Below, one piece after another: positions 9,253 through 15,884 of a stretch of 23,309 nt of DNA (position 1 is its first letter; each line of letters starts with the position of its first letter). This stretch comes from UBA1206 sp045600105. Lineage in GTDB: Bacteria; Bacillota; Clostridia; Oscillospirales; CAG-382. The notes under the pieces were generated by a model. It did not search any database. It was not told the DNA's origin and saw nothing but the letters and a program-made list of their open reading frames with translations. Both the position numbers and the translations under genes were made by a program. The stretch is from contig JAZRXG010000031.1 of assembly GCA_045600105.1 (NCBI GenBank), positions 1 to 23,309 of the forward strand, written 5' to 3'.

Positions 9253-9669
9253 ATGCCTACATTCAACCAGCTGGTAAGAAACGGAAGACAGCAGCCGACC
9301 TACAAGTCCAAGTCTCCCGCTCTTCAGAAATCCGTCAACTCTATAAAGAGCATCTCGGTAGATCTGCCTTCGCCCCAGAAACGCGGCGTCTGCACCAAGG
9401 TCACCATCAAGACCCCGAAAAAGCCGAACTCTGCACAGAGAAAGGTCGCCAGAGTCAGACTTACCAACGGAATCGAAGTATGGTCGTACATCCCCGGTAT
9501 CGGTCACAACCTTCAGGAGCACTCTGTTGTTCTTGTCAGAGGCGGCCGTGTAAAGGATCTCCCCGGCGTACGTTATCATACCATCCGCGGTACGCTTGAT
9601 ACTCAGGGCGTCGCCAACAGAAACCAGGCCCGTTCCAAATACGGCGCAAAGGTTCCTAAGAAGAAATAA
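9253..9669 (+). CDS. rpsL: 30S ribosomal protein S12
   Basis: A 138-residue S12, part of the decoding centre of the small subunit. The decoding loop TPKKPNSAQRK carries Lys56 and Lys57 (the latter equals E. coli Lys43), and GGRVKDLPGVRYH carries the lysine equal to E. coli Lys88; both are the streptomycin-sensitive form. It is about 14 residues longer than E. coli S12, as is usual in Gram-positive bacteria. The ribosome binding site GGAAGGAGG is strong. It heads a unit with rpsG and fusA. The L7Ae-like gene often found between rpoC and rpsL in Bacillota is absent here. Confidence 0.99.
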   Translation: MPTFNQLVRNGRQQPTYKSKSPALQKSVNSIKSISVDLPSPQKRGVCTKVTIKTPKKPNSAQRKVARVRLTNGIEVWSYIPGIGHNLQEHSVVLVRGGRVKDLPGVRYHTIRGTLDTQGVANRNQARSKYGAKVPKKK

Positions 9670-9825
9670 TCACCGCAATTCATCGGTAAAACGAGAAAAA
9701 TTGTTCGTGTCATAAGCGCGATATTTTATATATAAAGTCGCTCGTGGCACTTACGGGATTTTGTTTCGAGTACCTGTGAACTCATCAGACCCGAAAACGG
9801 GTCAATAATGAAGGAGGGAAGTAAA
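9670..9825 (+). promoter_or_regulatory. rpsL-rpsG spacer with hairpin, possible S7 control site
   Basis: A 156-base spacer without an ORF. It includes a perfect 6-bp hairpin GACCCG-AAAA-CGGGTC (9788-9803) just upstream of the rpsG ribosome binding site, and CTCG/CGAG arms further 5'. There is no T-run, so it is not a terminator. In E. coli, S7 represses its own translation by binding the rpsL-rpsG spacer; a similar role here is only inferred from position and hairpin content. Confidence 0.35.
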
Positions 9826-10296
9826 GTGCCTAGAAGAGTGCATGGATTCAAGAGAGAAGTATTGCCCGATCCTATGTATAATTCCGTATTGGTAACCAAG
9901 CTTATCAATAACATTATGTACGACGGCAAGAAAGGTGTTGCTCAGAAAATAGTTTACGATGCTTTCGATATCGTAAAGGAAAAGACCGGCGCAGACGCGC
10001 TTGAGCAGTTCCGCAAAGCTCTTGATAACATTATGCCCAATCTTGAAGTCAAAGCCGTACGTCGCGGCGGTGCCAACTACCAGGTTCCTATGGAAGTTCG
10101 TGCCGAAAGAAGACAGACTCTGGGGCTCCGCTGGCTCGTCACCTATGCAAGAAGCAGAAGCGACAGAACCATGTGCGAACGTCTCGCAGCCGAGATCCTC
10201 GACGCCATCAATAACCTCGGCGGCGCAGTCAAGAAAAAGGAAGATACTCACAAAATGGCAGAAGCCAACAAGGCTTTCGCACATTTCAAATGGTAA
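9826..10296 (+). CDS. rpsG: 30S ribosomal protein S7
   Basis: A 156-residue S7, the primary 16S rRNA binder that nucleates the small-subunit head. It begins PRRVHGFKREVLPDP and carries the conserved RRGGANYQVPMEV and RWLVTYARSR segments. The start is the GTG at 9826, with AAGGAGGG 8 bases upstream. An in-frame ATG at 9808 would lie before that site and add a non-conserved leader, so it is not the start. The length is the usual 156. fusA follows 41 bases later. Confidence 0.98.
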   Translation: MPRRVHGFKREVLPDPMYNSVLVTKLINNIMYDGKKGVAQKIVYDAFDIVKEKTGADALEQFRKALDNIMPNLEVKAVRRGGANYQVPMEVRAERRQTLGLRWLVTYARSRSDRTMCERLAAEILDAINNLGGAVKKKEDTHKMAEANKAFAHFKW

Positions 10297-10337
10297 TTTA
10301 ATTGCATTCCGCATTCATTGCGGAAAAAGGAGACACT

Positions 10338-12422
10338 ATGCCGGAGATTTATCCGCTTGAGAAAATGCGTAATATAGGCATCATGGCCCATATCGACGCA
10401 GGAAAAACAACCACGACCGAAAGAATATTGTTTTATACCGGAAAAACCCATAAGATCGGTGAGACTCATGAGGGCGCAGCTACCATGGACTGGATGGAGC
10501 AGGAACAGAAGCGCGGTATAACCATAACTTCCGCTGCAACTACCTGTCACTGGCATGATTACCGCATCAACATCATTGATACCCCGGGACATGTGGATTT
10601 TACCGTTGAGGTCGAGCGCTCGCTTCGCGTACTTGACGGTTCCGTTACCGTTTTCTGCGCCAAAGGCGGCGTTGAGCCTCAGTCCGAAACGGTTTGGAGA
10701 CAGGCAGATAAATACAATGTTCCGCGTATGGCGTATATAAACAAGATGGACGTTACGGGCGCCAATTTCTACAACGTGCTCAAGATGATGCGCGAACGTC
10801 TGAAATGCAACCCCGTTCCCATCCAGCTCCCCATCGGAGCCGAAAGCGATTTCAAGGGGATCATCGACCTCGTACTCATGAGAGCCTATTTCTATCTTGA
10901 CGAAATGGGCACCCAGGTCAAGGAAGACGACATTCCCGCCGATATGCTCGACAAAGCAAACGAATACCGTAATTCGCTTATCGAGCAGATCGCCGAATCC
11001 GATGACGAGCTTTTCGAAAAATATCTCGAAGGCGAAGAATTCACTGTTGACGAGATGAAAAAAGCGATCCGTATCGCCACTATTTCCAACAAGATGATCC
11101 CTGTCGTTTGCGGCAGCTCTTACAGAAACAAGGGCGTACAGAAGCTTCTCGACGCAATAGTCGATTATATGCCTTCTCCTCTGGACGTACCTGCCGTCAA
11201 GGGCACCAACCCCAATAACGGCGAGGCTATCGAGAGATGCGCGGACGAAAAAGAACCGTTCTCCGCTCTCGCGTTCAAGATAATGACCGACCCCTTCGTC
11301 GCAGGTAAGCTCTGCTATATCAGAGTTTATTCGGGACGTGTAAAATGCGGCGATACCATTTACAACTCCGTCAAGGGCAGAAGAGAACGTCTCGGCAGAC
11401 TCGTGCTCATGCACGCAAATCACCGTGAAGAGGTCGATTCCGTCGGCGCCGGAGAGATCGCGGCTATCATTTCCGCAAAGAACATCACCACCGGTGAGAC
11501 CCTTTGCGACGAAAAGAACCCGATCGTGCTTGAATCCATGGAATTCCCCGAGCCCGTTATCAGAGTAGCCATCGAGCCCAAGACCAAAGCCGGTCAGGAA
11601 AAGATGACCCTCGCTCTCGCGGACCTCACCGAGGAAGACCCGACGTTCAAAGCATATACGGATGAAGAAACAGGTCAGACCATCATCGCGGGTATGGGCG
11701 AACTCCACCTCGAGATCATCGTCGACAGACTGCTCCGTGAATTCAGGATCGAAGCAAACGTCGGCCAGCCTCAGGTATCCTACCGTGAAACCATCCGCAA
11801 GGCTGCAAAAGCGGAAGGCAAGTTCGTACGTCAGTCCGGCGGTAAAGGTCAGTACGGTCACTGTATCCTCACCATCGAGCCCAACGAAAAGGGCAAGGGC
11901 TTCGAATTCATCGACGCCGTCAAGAACGGCGACGTACCCAACGAATACATTCCCGCTATCGAGGAGGGCGTCAAGTCCGCCATGCAGTCGGGTGTCGTTG
12001 CGGGCTATAACGTAGTTGACGTCAAGGTCACCTGCGAAGGCGGTTCCTACCACGAAGTAGACTCGTCCGAAATGGCGTTCAAGATCGCCGGCTCCATGGG
12101 CTTCAAGGAAGCCATGAAGAAGGCTGACCCCGTCCTTACCGAGCCTATAATGAAAGTCACCGTCATCTGCCCCGACGAATACCTCGGCGATATCATCGGC
12201 GACGTCACTTCCCGCCGCGGAAACATCTCGGGTATCGAGCCCACCAACGGAGTCCAGCAGGTCAACGCGTTCGTTCCGCTCTCGAATATGTTCGGTTACG
12301 CTACCGATATGAGATCCAAGACGCAGGGACGCGGCGTTTACACCATGGAACCGAGCCACTACGAAGTGGTACCCAAGTCCATTCAGGAGCAAATCTGCAC
12401 TACTCGCGGCAAGAAAGACTGA
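10338..12422 (+). CDS. fusA: elongation factor G
   Basis: A 694-residue translocase GTPase that drives tRNA-mRNA movement on the ribosome after peptide transfer and helps in recycling. The G1 loop AHIDAGKTT is at residues 17-25, followed by RGITITSAATT (switch I end), DTPGHVDF (G3), NKMD (G4), and domain III-V signatures GMGELHLEIIVDRLLREF and FGYATDMRSKTQGRGVYTME. The ATG at 10338 is chosen because AAAAGGAG lies 7 bases upstream; the frame is open back to 10302, but those residues do not match EF-G. The full set of EF-G domains and its place behind rpsG rule out a Tet(M)-type ribosome protection protein. Confidence 0.98.
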   Translation: MPEIYPLEKMRNIGIMAHIDAGKTTTTERILFYTGKTHKIGETHEGAATMDWMEQEQKRGITITSAATTCHWHDYRINIIDTPGHVDFTVEVERSLRVLDGSVTVFCAKGGVEPQSETVWRQADKYNVPRMAYINKMDVTGANFYNVLKMMRERLKCNPVPIQLPIGAESDFKGIIDLVLMRAYFYLDEMGTQVKEDDIPADMLDKANEYRNSLIEQIAESDDELFEKYLEGEEFTVDEMKKAIRIATISNKMIPVVCGSSYRNKGVQKLLDAIVDYMPSPLDVPAVKGTNPNNGEAIERCADEKEPFSALAFKIMTDPFVAGKLCYIRVYSGRVKCGDTIYNSVKGRRERLGRLVLMHANHREEVDSVGAGEIAAIISAKNITTGETLCDEKNPIVLESMEFPEPVIRVAIEPKTKAGQEKMTLALADLTEEDPTFKAYTDEETGQTIIAGMGELHLEIIVDRLLREFRIEANVGQPQVSYRETIRKAAKAEGKFVRQSGGKGQYGHCILTIEPNEKGKGFEFIDAVKNGDVPNEYIPAIEEGVKSAMQSGVVAGYNVVDVKVTCEGGSYHEVDSSEMAFKIAGSMGFKEAMKKADPVLTEPIMKVTVICPDEYLGDIIGDVTSRRGNISGIEPTNGVQQVNAFVPLSNMFGYATDMRSKTQGRGVYTMEPSHYEVVPKSIQEQICTTRGKKD

Positions 12423-12459
12423 AAAATTCGCAAATTTGACGTGAATTTTCAGAAAACAC

Positions 12460-12488
12460 TTGACTTATGCGGAAAAAATCCATATAAT
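12460..12488 (+). promoter_or_regulatory. promoter of tuf
   Basis: TTGACT (12460-12465) and TATAAT (12483-12488), 17-base spacer. An imperfect inverted repeat across the fusA stop codon (12419-12429 with 12443-12452) lies just upstream, but it has no T-run and is not called as a terminator. EF-Tu is therefore expressed from its own promoter as well as any fusA read-through. Confidence 0.8.
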
Positions 12489-12546
12489 GAACTTACTTGC
12501 AAAATAAAAAAATAAAAATAAAAACATCAAAAATGGAGGATTAACA

Positions 12547-13752
12547 ATGGCAAAAGCTAAATTTGAAAGAAGCAAACCCCATGTTAACATCGGCACCATC
12601 GGTCACGTTGACCATGGTAAAACCACCCTTACCGCAGCTATTACCAAATACCTCTCCCTCAACGACACCAGCGTTGAATTCCTTGCTTACGACCAGATCG
12701 ATAACGCTCCGGAAGAAAAAGCAAGAGGTATAACGATCAACACCAGACACGTTGAATATACCACCGAAAACCGTCACTATGCACACGTTGACTGCCCGGG
12801 CCACGCCGACTATGTTAAAAACATGATCACCGGCGCTGCTCAGATGGACGGCGCTATCCTCGTTGTTGCTTCGACCGATGGTCCTATGCAGCAGACCCGT
12901 GAACACATCCTTCTTGCCCGTCAGGTCGGCGTTCCCGCCATGGTCGTTTACATGAACAAGACCGACCTCGTTGACGACGAAGAACTCCTCGAAATCGTTG
13001 AAATGGAAATCCGTGACCTCCTTTCCGAGTACGGTTTCCCCGGAGACGAAATTCCCATTGTCCGCGGCTCCGCTCGTGAAGCTCTCCTTTCTGAATCCAG
13101 AGATATGAATGATCCCGTCTACGCTTCCATCAAAGAACTCATGGCTGCTGTTGACGATTACATTCCTACTCCCGACAGAAAAGCTGACCTTCCCTTCCTT
13201 ATGCCTGTTGAAGACGTCTTCTCCATCACCGGCCGCGGCACCGTTGCCACCGGCAGAGTTGAACGTGGTTCCGTTAAGACTTATGATAACGTCGAAATCG
13301 TTGGTCTCCGCGACGAGTCCAAGGCTACCGTCGTTACCGGTCTTGAAATGTTCCGTAAGACCCTCGACTACGCAGAAGCAGGCGACAACGTCGGTGCTCT
13401 TCTCCGCGGCGTAGAAAAGAACGAGATCGAACGTGGTCAGGTTCTTGCTAAACCCGGCTCCATTCATCCTCACACCAAATTCGTTGGTCAGGTTTACGTT
13501 CTTACCGAAAAAGAAGGCGGCCGTCATAAGCCCTTCTTCTCCAACTATCGTCCTCAGTTCTATTTCAGAACTACCGACGTTACCGGCGTCATCAACCTTC
13601 CCGACGGCGTAGAAATGTGCCGTCCCGGCGATAACGTTGATATGGCTGTTGAACTCATCACCCCGATCGCTATCGAAAAAGGTCTCCGCTTCGCTATCCG
13701 TGAAGGCGGCAGAACCGTCGGTTCCGGCGTTGTTATTGAAATCACTGAATAA
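12547..13752 (+). CDS. tuf: elongation factor Tu
   Basis: A 401-residue GTPase delivering aminoacyl-tRNA to the ribosomal A site. G1 GHVDHGKTT is at residues 19-27, followed by RGITINTRHVEY (switch I), DCPGHADYVKNMITGAAQMD (G3, with the catalytic His) and NKTD (G4, where NKCD is more usual). Domains 2 and 3 are complete: TGRGTVATGRVERG through to the end at GSGVVIEITE. GGAGG sits 8 bases before the ATG. No hairpin terminator follows the stop; the FMN riboswitch begins 20 bases on, so transcripts from the tuf promoter should run into it. Confidence 0.98.
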   Translation: MAKAKFERSKPHVNIGTIGHVDHGKTTLTAAITKYLSLNDTSVEFLAYDQIDNAPEEKARGITINTRHVEYTTENRHYAHVDCPGHADYVKNMITGAAQMDGAILVVASTDGPMQQTREHILLARQVGVPAMVVYMNKTDLVDDEELLEIVEMEIRDLLSEYGFPGDEIPIVRGSAREALLSESRDMNDPVYASIKELMAAVDDYIPTPDRKADLPFLMPVEDVFSITGRGTVATGRVERGSVKTYDNVEIVGLRDESKATVVTGLEMFRKTLDYAEAGDNVGALLRGVEKNEIERGQVLAKPGSIHPHTKFVGQVYVLTEKEGGRHKPFFSNYRPQFYFRTTDVTGVINLPDGVEMCRPGDNVDMAVELITPIAIEKGLRFAIREGGRTVGSGVVIEITE

Positions 13753-13765
13753 TTTATCTTAATAA
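13736..13765 (+). promoter_or_regulatory. weak candidate promoter for the riboswitch unit
   Basis: TTGAAA (13736-13741) and TAATAA (13760-13765), 18-base spacer, overlapping the end of tuf. It would start transcription at about 13771, just where the riboswitch begins. The match is modest, and read-through from tuf is the alternative supply. Confidence 0.35.
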
Positions 13766-13771
13766 TCCAAT

Positions 13772-13882
13772 ACTTCGGGGCGAGGCGTAATTCCTCACCG
13801 GCTGTATAGTCAGCGAACGCGGTTTTCCGCGCCGAACGGGTGTGATCCCCGTACCGACGGTCAAAGTCCGGATGGCAGAAGT
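13772..13882 (+). promoter_or_regulatory. FMN riboswitch aptamer (RFN element)
   Basis: The conserved RFN segments appear in order: TTCGGGGC, ATTCCTCACCGGCTGTATAG, a variable hairpin (CGCGG-TTTT-CCGCG), GTGTGATCCCCGTACCGACG and AGTCCGGATGGCAGAAG. The closing stem pairs ACTTC (13772-13776) with GAAGT (13878-13882). Such RNAs bind flavin mononucleotide and switch off riboflavin synthesis or uptake genes. A riboflavin transporter lies in the unit downstream, which agrees. Confidence 0.95.
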
Positions 13883-13902
13883 GGTTTATGAAGATATATT
13901 CG

Positions 13903-13930
13903 CGCCCCCGAATTATTTCGGGGGCGTTTT
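13903..13930 (+). terminator. terminator of the FMN riboswitch
   Basis: A perfect 10-bp stem CGCCCCCGAA / TTCGGGGGCG (13903-13912, 13917-13926) with loop TTAT and a TTTT tail. Placed 20 bases after the aptamer, it is the expression platform: FMN binding should favour it. It may also serve as the terminator for tuf. I did not find a clear anti-terminator partner by eye. Confidence 0.88.
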
Positions 13931-13944
13931 CATTTGTATTAGAT

Positions 13945-14421
13945 ATGGAAAATAATATTGACATCCTCAATTCAATATATTCGACCCTTGCCGACGACGC
14001 GTCGATCCTTGCGGCATCCCTCAATTCCGCGGGGTACGAGTGCGGCTGGAGCTGGGAAGAAAATCCGACGAGAGACGGCAGGCACTATCCGCTCCCCGTG
14101 ATAAACGTCTATAACAGCTGCGTTTTTGTCGTTGATATTGACGCGATAATACTCGACGCGCGCGTAAGCCGCAGAAAACTGCTCGATATGAACGTCGCAA
14201 ACGCCGCGGCTACGCGCCGCATACAGATATACGCGTTCGATAAGGCAGACGTTTACCCGATCCTCGAATACGACGGCGACGCTTCGGAAGTCCTGCCGAA
14301 GTTGATGACGAGCGCGTTTAACGACTATCGACTGCGCGTTATGCTTGATAAGAGCGTCGATATCGCCGACCTTCGGGCGCTGATCGCCGATTTTTCCGAA
14401 ACGAAGGGAAATGAAGCATGA
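13945..14421 (+). CDS. unknown protein under FMN riboswitch control
   Basis: A 158-residue protein I do not recognise. It looks soluble: no signal peptide or membrane segment, a hydrophobic beta-like core (VINVYNSCVFVVDIDAIIL, about residues 50-70), an acidic patch near VYPILEYDGDASEV, and a helical C-terminus. It lies between the riboswitch terminator and ribU, and its stop overlaps the ribU start by four bases (ATGA), so the two are probably translated together. The start is taken at 13945 because the only earlier in-frame ATG (13888) lies before the terminator stem; a GGAGG-like site is missing at both, which is odd for this genome. A link to flavin uptake or use is inferred from context only. 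Confidence 0.8.
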   Translation: MENNIDILNSIYSTLADDASILAASLNSAGYECGWSWEENPTRDGRHYPLPVINVYNSCVFVVDIDAIILDARVSRRKLLDMNVANAAATRRIQIYAFDKADVYPILEYDGDASEVLPKLMTSAFNDYRLRVMLDKSVDIADLRALIADFSETKGNEA

Positions 14422-14996
14422 AAAAAGACAAAATAAAACGCATAACGCTCATCGCGCTCTTTTCGGCGATCGCCTACGTTCTGATGCTGCTCGAATTTTC
14501 CGTGCCGCTCGTGCCGTCGTTTCTGAAATTTGATTTTTCCGAGTTTCCCTGCATAGCCGCGTCATTCATAGCGGGTCCCGTCGACGGCGTGCTCGTCTGC
14601 CTTTTCAAGAACGTGCTGCACCTTCCCATGACGAATACCGGCTGTGTCGGAGAGATCGCGAACTTTCTGGTAGGCGCTCCGTTCGTTTTCACGGCAGGTC
14701 TTATTTACAAAAAGAAGCATACTTTTTCGGGGTCGGTCATAGGATGCGCGGCAGGCGCCCTCGCTTCTGCCATCGTCAGCTACCCCGTGAACCTTTTCAT
14801 CACCTACCCCGTGTATGCGAAAATGATGCCGCTTGACGCGATAATCGGGATGTACAGGGAGATCGTTCCGTCCGCGGACACGCTCGGAAAAGCGCTTTTC
14901 ATATTCAATTTTCCGTTCACGCTCATAAAATGCCTCATAGTGTCGGCGATCGATCTGCTTTGTTACAAAAAGCTCGAAGCATTGTACAAAAAATAA
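14418..14996 (+). CDS. ribU: riboflavin ECF transporter, substrate-binding S component
   Basis: A 192-residue membrane protein of the RibU family, which binds riboflavin and works with a shared ECF energising module (EcfA, EcfA', EcfT; not in this window). The pattern is typical: basic N-terminus, first helix LIALFSAIAYVLMLLE, the family segment FLKFDFSEFPCIAASFIAGP, then LFKNVLHLPMTNTGCVGEIA and ANFLVGAPFVFTAGL, with about five to six hydrophobic helices and a basic C-terminus. The ATG overlaps the stop of the preceding gene. Being downstream of an FMN riboswitch supports the substrate. It should be shut off when FMN is plentiful. Confidence 0.93.
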   Translation: MKKDKIKRITLIALFSAIAYVLMLLEFSVPLVPSFLKFDFSEFPCIAASFIAGPVDGVLVCLFKNVLHLPMTNTGCVGEIANFLVGAPFVFTAGLIYKKKHTFSGSVIGCAAGALASAIVSYPVNLFITYPVYAKMMPLDAIIGMYREIVPSADTLGKALFIFNFPFTLIKCLIVSAIDLLCYKKLEALYKK

Positions 14997-15026
14997 AGTA
15001 ATTCGTAAAAAATTCACAATTTACTC

Positions 15027-15055
15027 TTGCTATTCGCAATGATATTTGGTATAAT
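15027..15055 (+). promoter_or_regulatory. promoter of the CBS-domain gene
   Basis: TTGCTA (15027-15032) and TATAAT (15050-15055), 17-base spacer, about 30 bases before the ATG. No terminator is seen between ribU and this promoter. Confidence 0.65.
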
Positions 15056-15085
15056 TATCATATAAAATTGTGAAGGGAGTTACGG

Positions 15086-15499
15086 ATGAACGCGATATTT
15101 TGTCTGACTCCGAAAAGCAGTTGTATGTATCTTTACGGTGACCAGCCGCTCAAGCAAGTCATGGAGCGCATACGTTCCAAGGGATTTGCCGCCGTGCCGG
15201 TCATCAACCGCGAGGGTGAATACCTCGGTTCGATAAGCGAAGGCGACCTGCTGTGGTTCCTTTGCGATCTTGAAAAAAGCGGGTCGGGCGACCCGTTCAA
15301 GGCATCGGAAAAGGTGCTGCTTAAGGACGTCATTTCAAGTACGAAGTACGTTGCATCACACGTTGACATACCGTTCGACGAGCTTGTCGAACGTGCCATA
15401 AATCAGAACTTTGTTCCTCTTATCGACGACCGCGGAATATTCATCGGCATCGTGACGCGAAGCAAAATGATAGAGTGGATGAAACGCAACCAAAAATGA
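15086..15499 (+). CDS. stand-alone two-CBS-domain protein
   Basis: A 137-residue soluble protein made of a CBS pair. The first CBS (about residues 15-60) includes LKQVMERIRSKGFAAVPVIN and GEYLGSISEGDLLWFL; the second (about 75-133) includes FDELVERAINQNFVPLIDDR and GIFIGIVTRSKMIEWM. The paired G-x-[IV]-[ST] strands and following helices are standard. CBS pairs bind adenosine nucleotides, and small stand-alone ones such as DarB/CbpB of Bacillus and Listeria bind cyclic di-AMP; that role is possible here but not shown. AGGGAG precedes the ATG. It has its own promoter and no partner gene nearby. Confidence 0.88.
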   Translation: MNAIFCLTPKSSCMYLYGDQPLKQVMERIRSKGFAAVPVINREGEYLGSISEGDLLWFLCDLEKSGSGDPFKASEKVLLKDVISSTKYVASHVDIPFDELVERAINQNFVPLIDDRGIFIGIVTRSKMIEWMKRNQK

Positions 15500-15521
15500 A
15501 TACATAAAAAAGCCTGCTGAA

Positions 15522-15549
15522 CGCCGAGTGCTCTTAAGGACACTCGGCG
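15522..15549. repeat. inverted repeat after the CBS gene
   Basis: A perfect 9-bp stem CGCCGAGTG (15522-15530) / CACTCGGCG (15541-15549) around a 10-base loop that contains CTTAAG. There is no T-run on the + side. On the - strand a run of six T follows about 12 bases past the stem, so weak - strand termination is possible. Confidence 0.5.
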
Positions 15550-15554
15550 AACAA

Positions 15555-15725
15555 TGTGTTCCACTGCGTGGAACGTGATGTACCTTACGGCGTGATGTTC
15601 GCCTGTGGCGAGTGATGTGCGCCTCGACGGCGCGTGAGTGGAACACATCACATCACTTTTGCGAAGCAAAAACATCACTGTGAGCATAGCGAACAGCATC
15701 ACTTGCCCGTCAGGGCAAACATCAC
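15555..15725. repeat. array of small hairpins with GTGATGT / ACATCAC linkers
   Basis: Small palindromes of differing sequence are joined by a fixed heptamer. In the left half the linker is GTGATGT (15575, 15592, 15612). In the right half it is the reverse complement ACATCAC (15645, 15650, 15672, 15719, and GCATCAC at 15696). Hairpins include GTTCCAC-TGC-GTGGAAC, TCGCC-TGT-GGCGA, GCGCC-TCGAC-GGCGC, TTTTGC-GAA-GCAAAA and TTGCCC-GTCA-GGGCAA. The arm TGTGTTCCAC (15555) also pairs with GTGGAACACA (15638). The block is flanked by direct repeats CCTGCTGAA (15513-15521, 15750-15758). The ORFs that cross it are artefacts. Confidence 0.8.
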
Positions 15726-15765
15726 TAAAATGCTATGTCGAAACAAACACCTGCTGAAAACCAAA

Positions 15766-15797
15766 AACAGACTGATATTTTGATTTATCGGTCTGTT
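15766..15797 (+). terminator. terminator after the hairpin array
   Basis: AACAGACTGATA (15766-15777) pairs with its partner at 15786-15797 (12 bp, one G-T), 8-base loop, followed by TTCTTT. Probably the transcription end for the CBS gene, displaced by the repeat block. Confidence 0.6.
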
Positions 15798-15804
15798 TCT
15801 TTAT

Positions 15805-15818
15805 TAAGTGCGCACTTA
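15805..15818. repeat. 14-base perfect palindrome
   Basis: TAAGTGCGCACTTA is self-complementary along its whole length. It lies between two hairpins and away from any promoter I can see, so calling it an operator would be guesswork. Confidence 0.4.
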
Positions 15819-15843
15819 CTCACCACTTATGTGGCATTTGTAC

Positions 15844-15882
15844 TTTGAAACTGTCCTTTAGAACACCGTTTCAAGTCCGTTT
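15844..15882 (+). terminator. second + strand terminator, facing the YczE gene end
   Basis: TTGAAAC (15845-15851) pairs with GTTTCAA (15868-15874), with partial inner pairing, followed by TCCG and seven T. It ends just at the stop of the convergent yczE-like gene, protecting it from + strand transcripts. Confidence 0.55.
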
Positions 15883-15884
15883 TT

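Noticed and set aside
5510..9253. 1247-codon open frame on the - strand opposite rpoC
   Set aside because: Shadow of rpoC for the same reason; its composition (Asp/Val/Phe/Gly-rich) is that of antisense translation.
10248..12392. 714-codon open frame opposite fusA
   Set aside because: Antisense shadow of EF-G with no recognisable domain.
10338..12422. Tet(M)-like ribosomal protection protein
   Set aside because: Full EF-G signatures and position in the str operon; no sign of a resistance-gene context.
12419..12452. Terminator between fusA and tuf
   Set aside because: The inverted repeat is imperfect, overlaps the fusA stop and has no T-run.
15403..15702. Two overlapping - strand frames across the hairpin array
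   Set aside because: They translate repeats (His/Ser/Arg-rich) and have no start signals.
15555..15725. CRISPR array
   Set aside because: Repeats are only 7 bases and flip orientation midway; the intervals are themselves palindromes of 10-18 bases, not unique spacers, and no cas gene is present.
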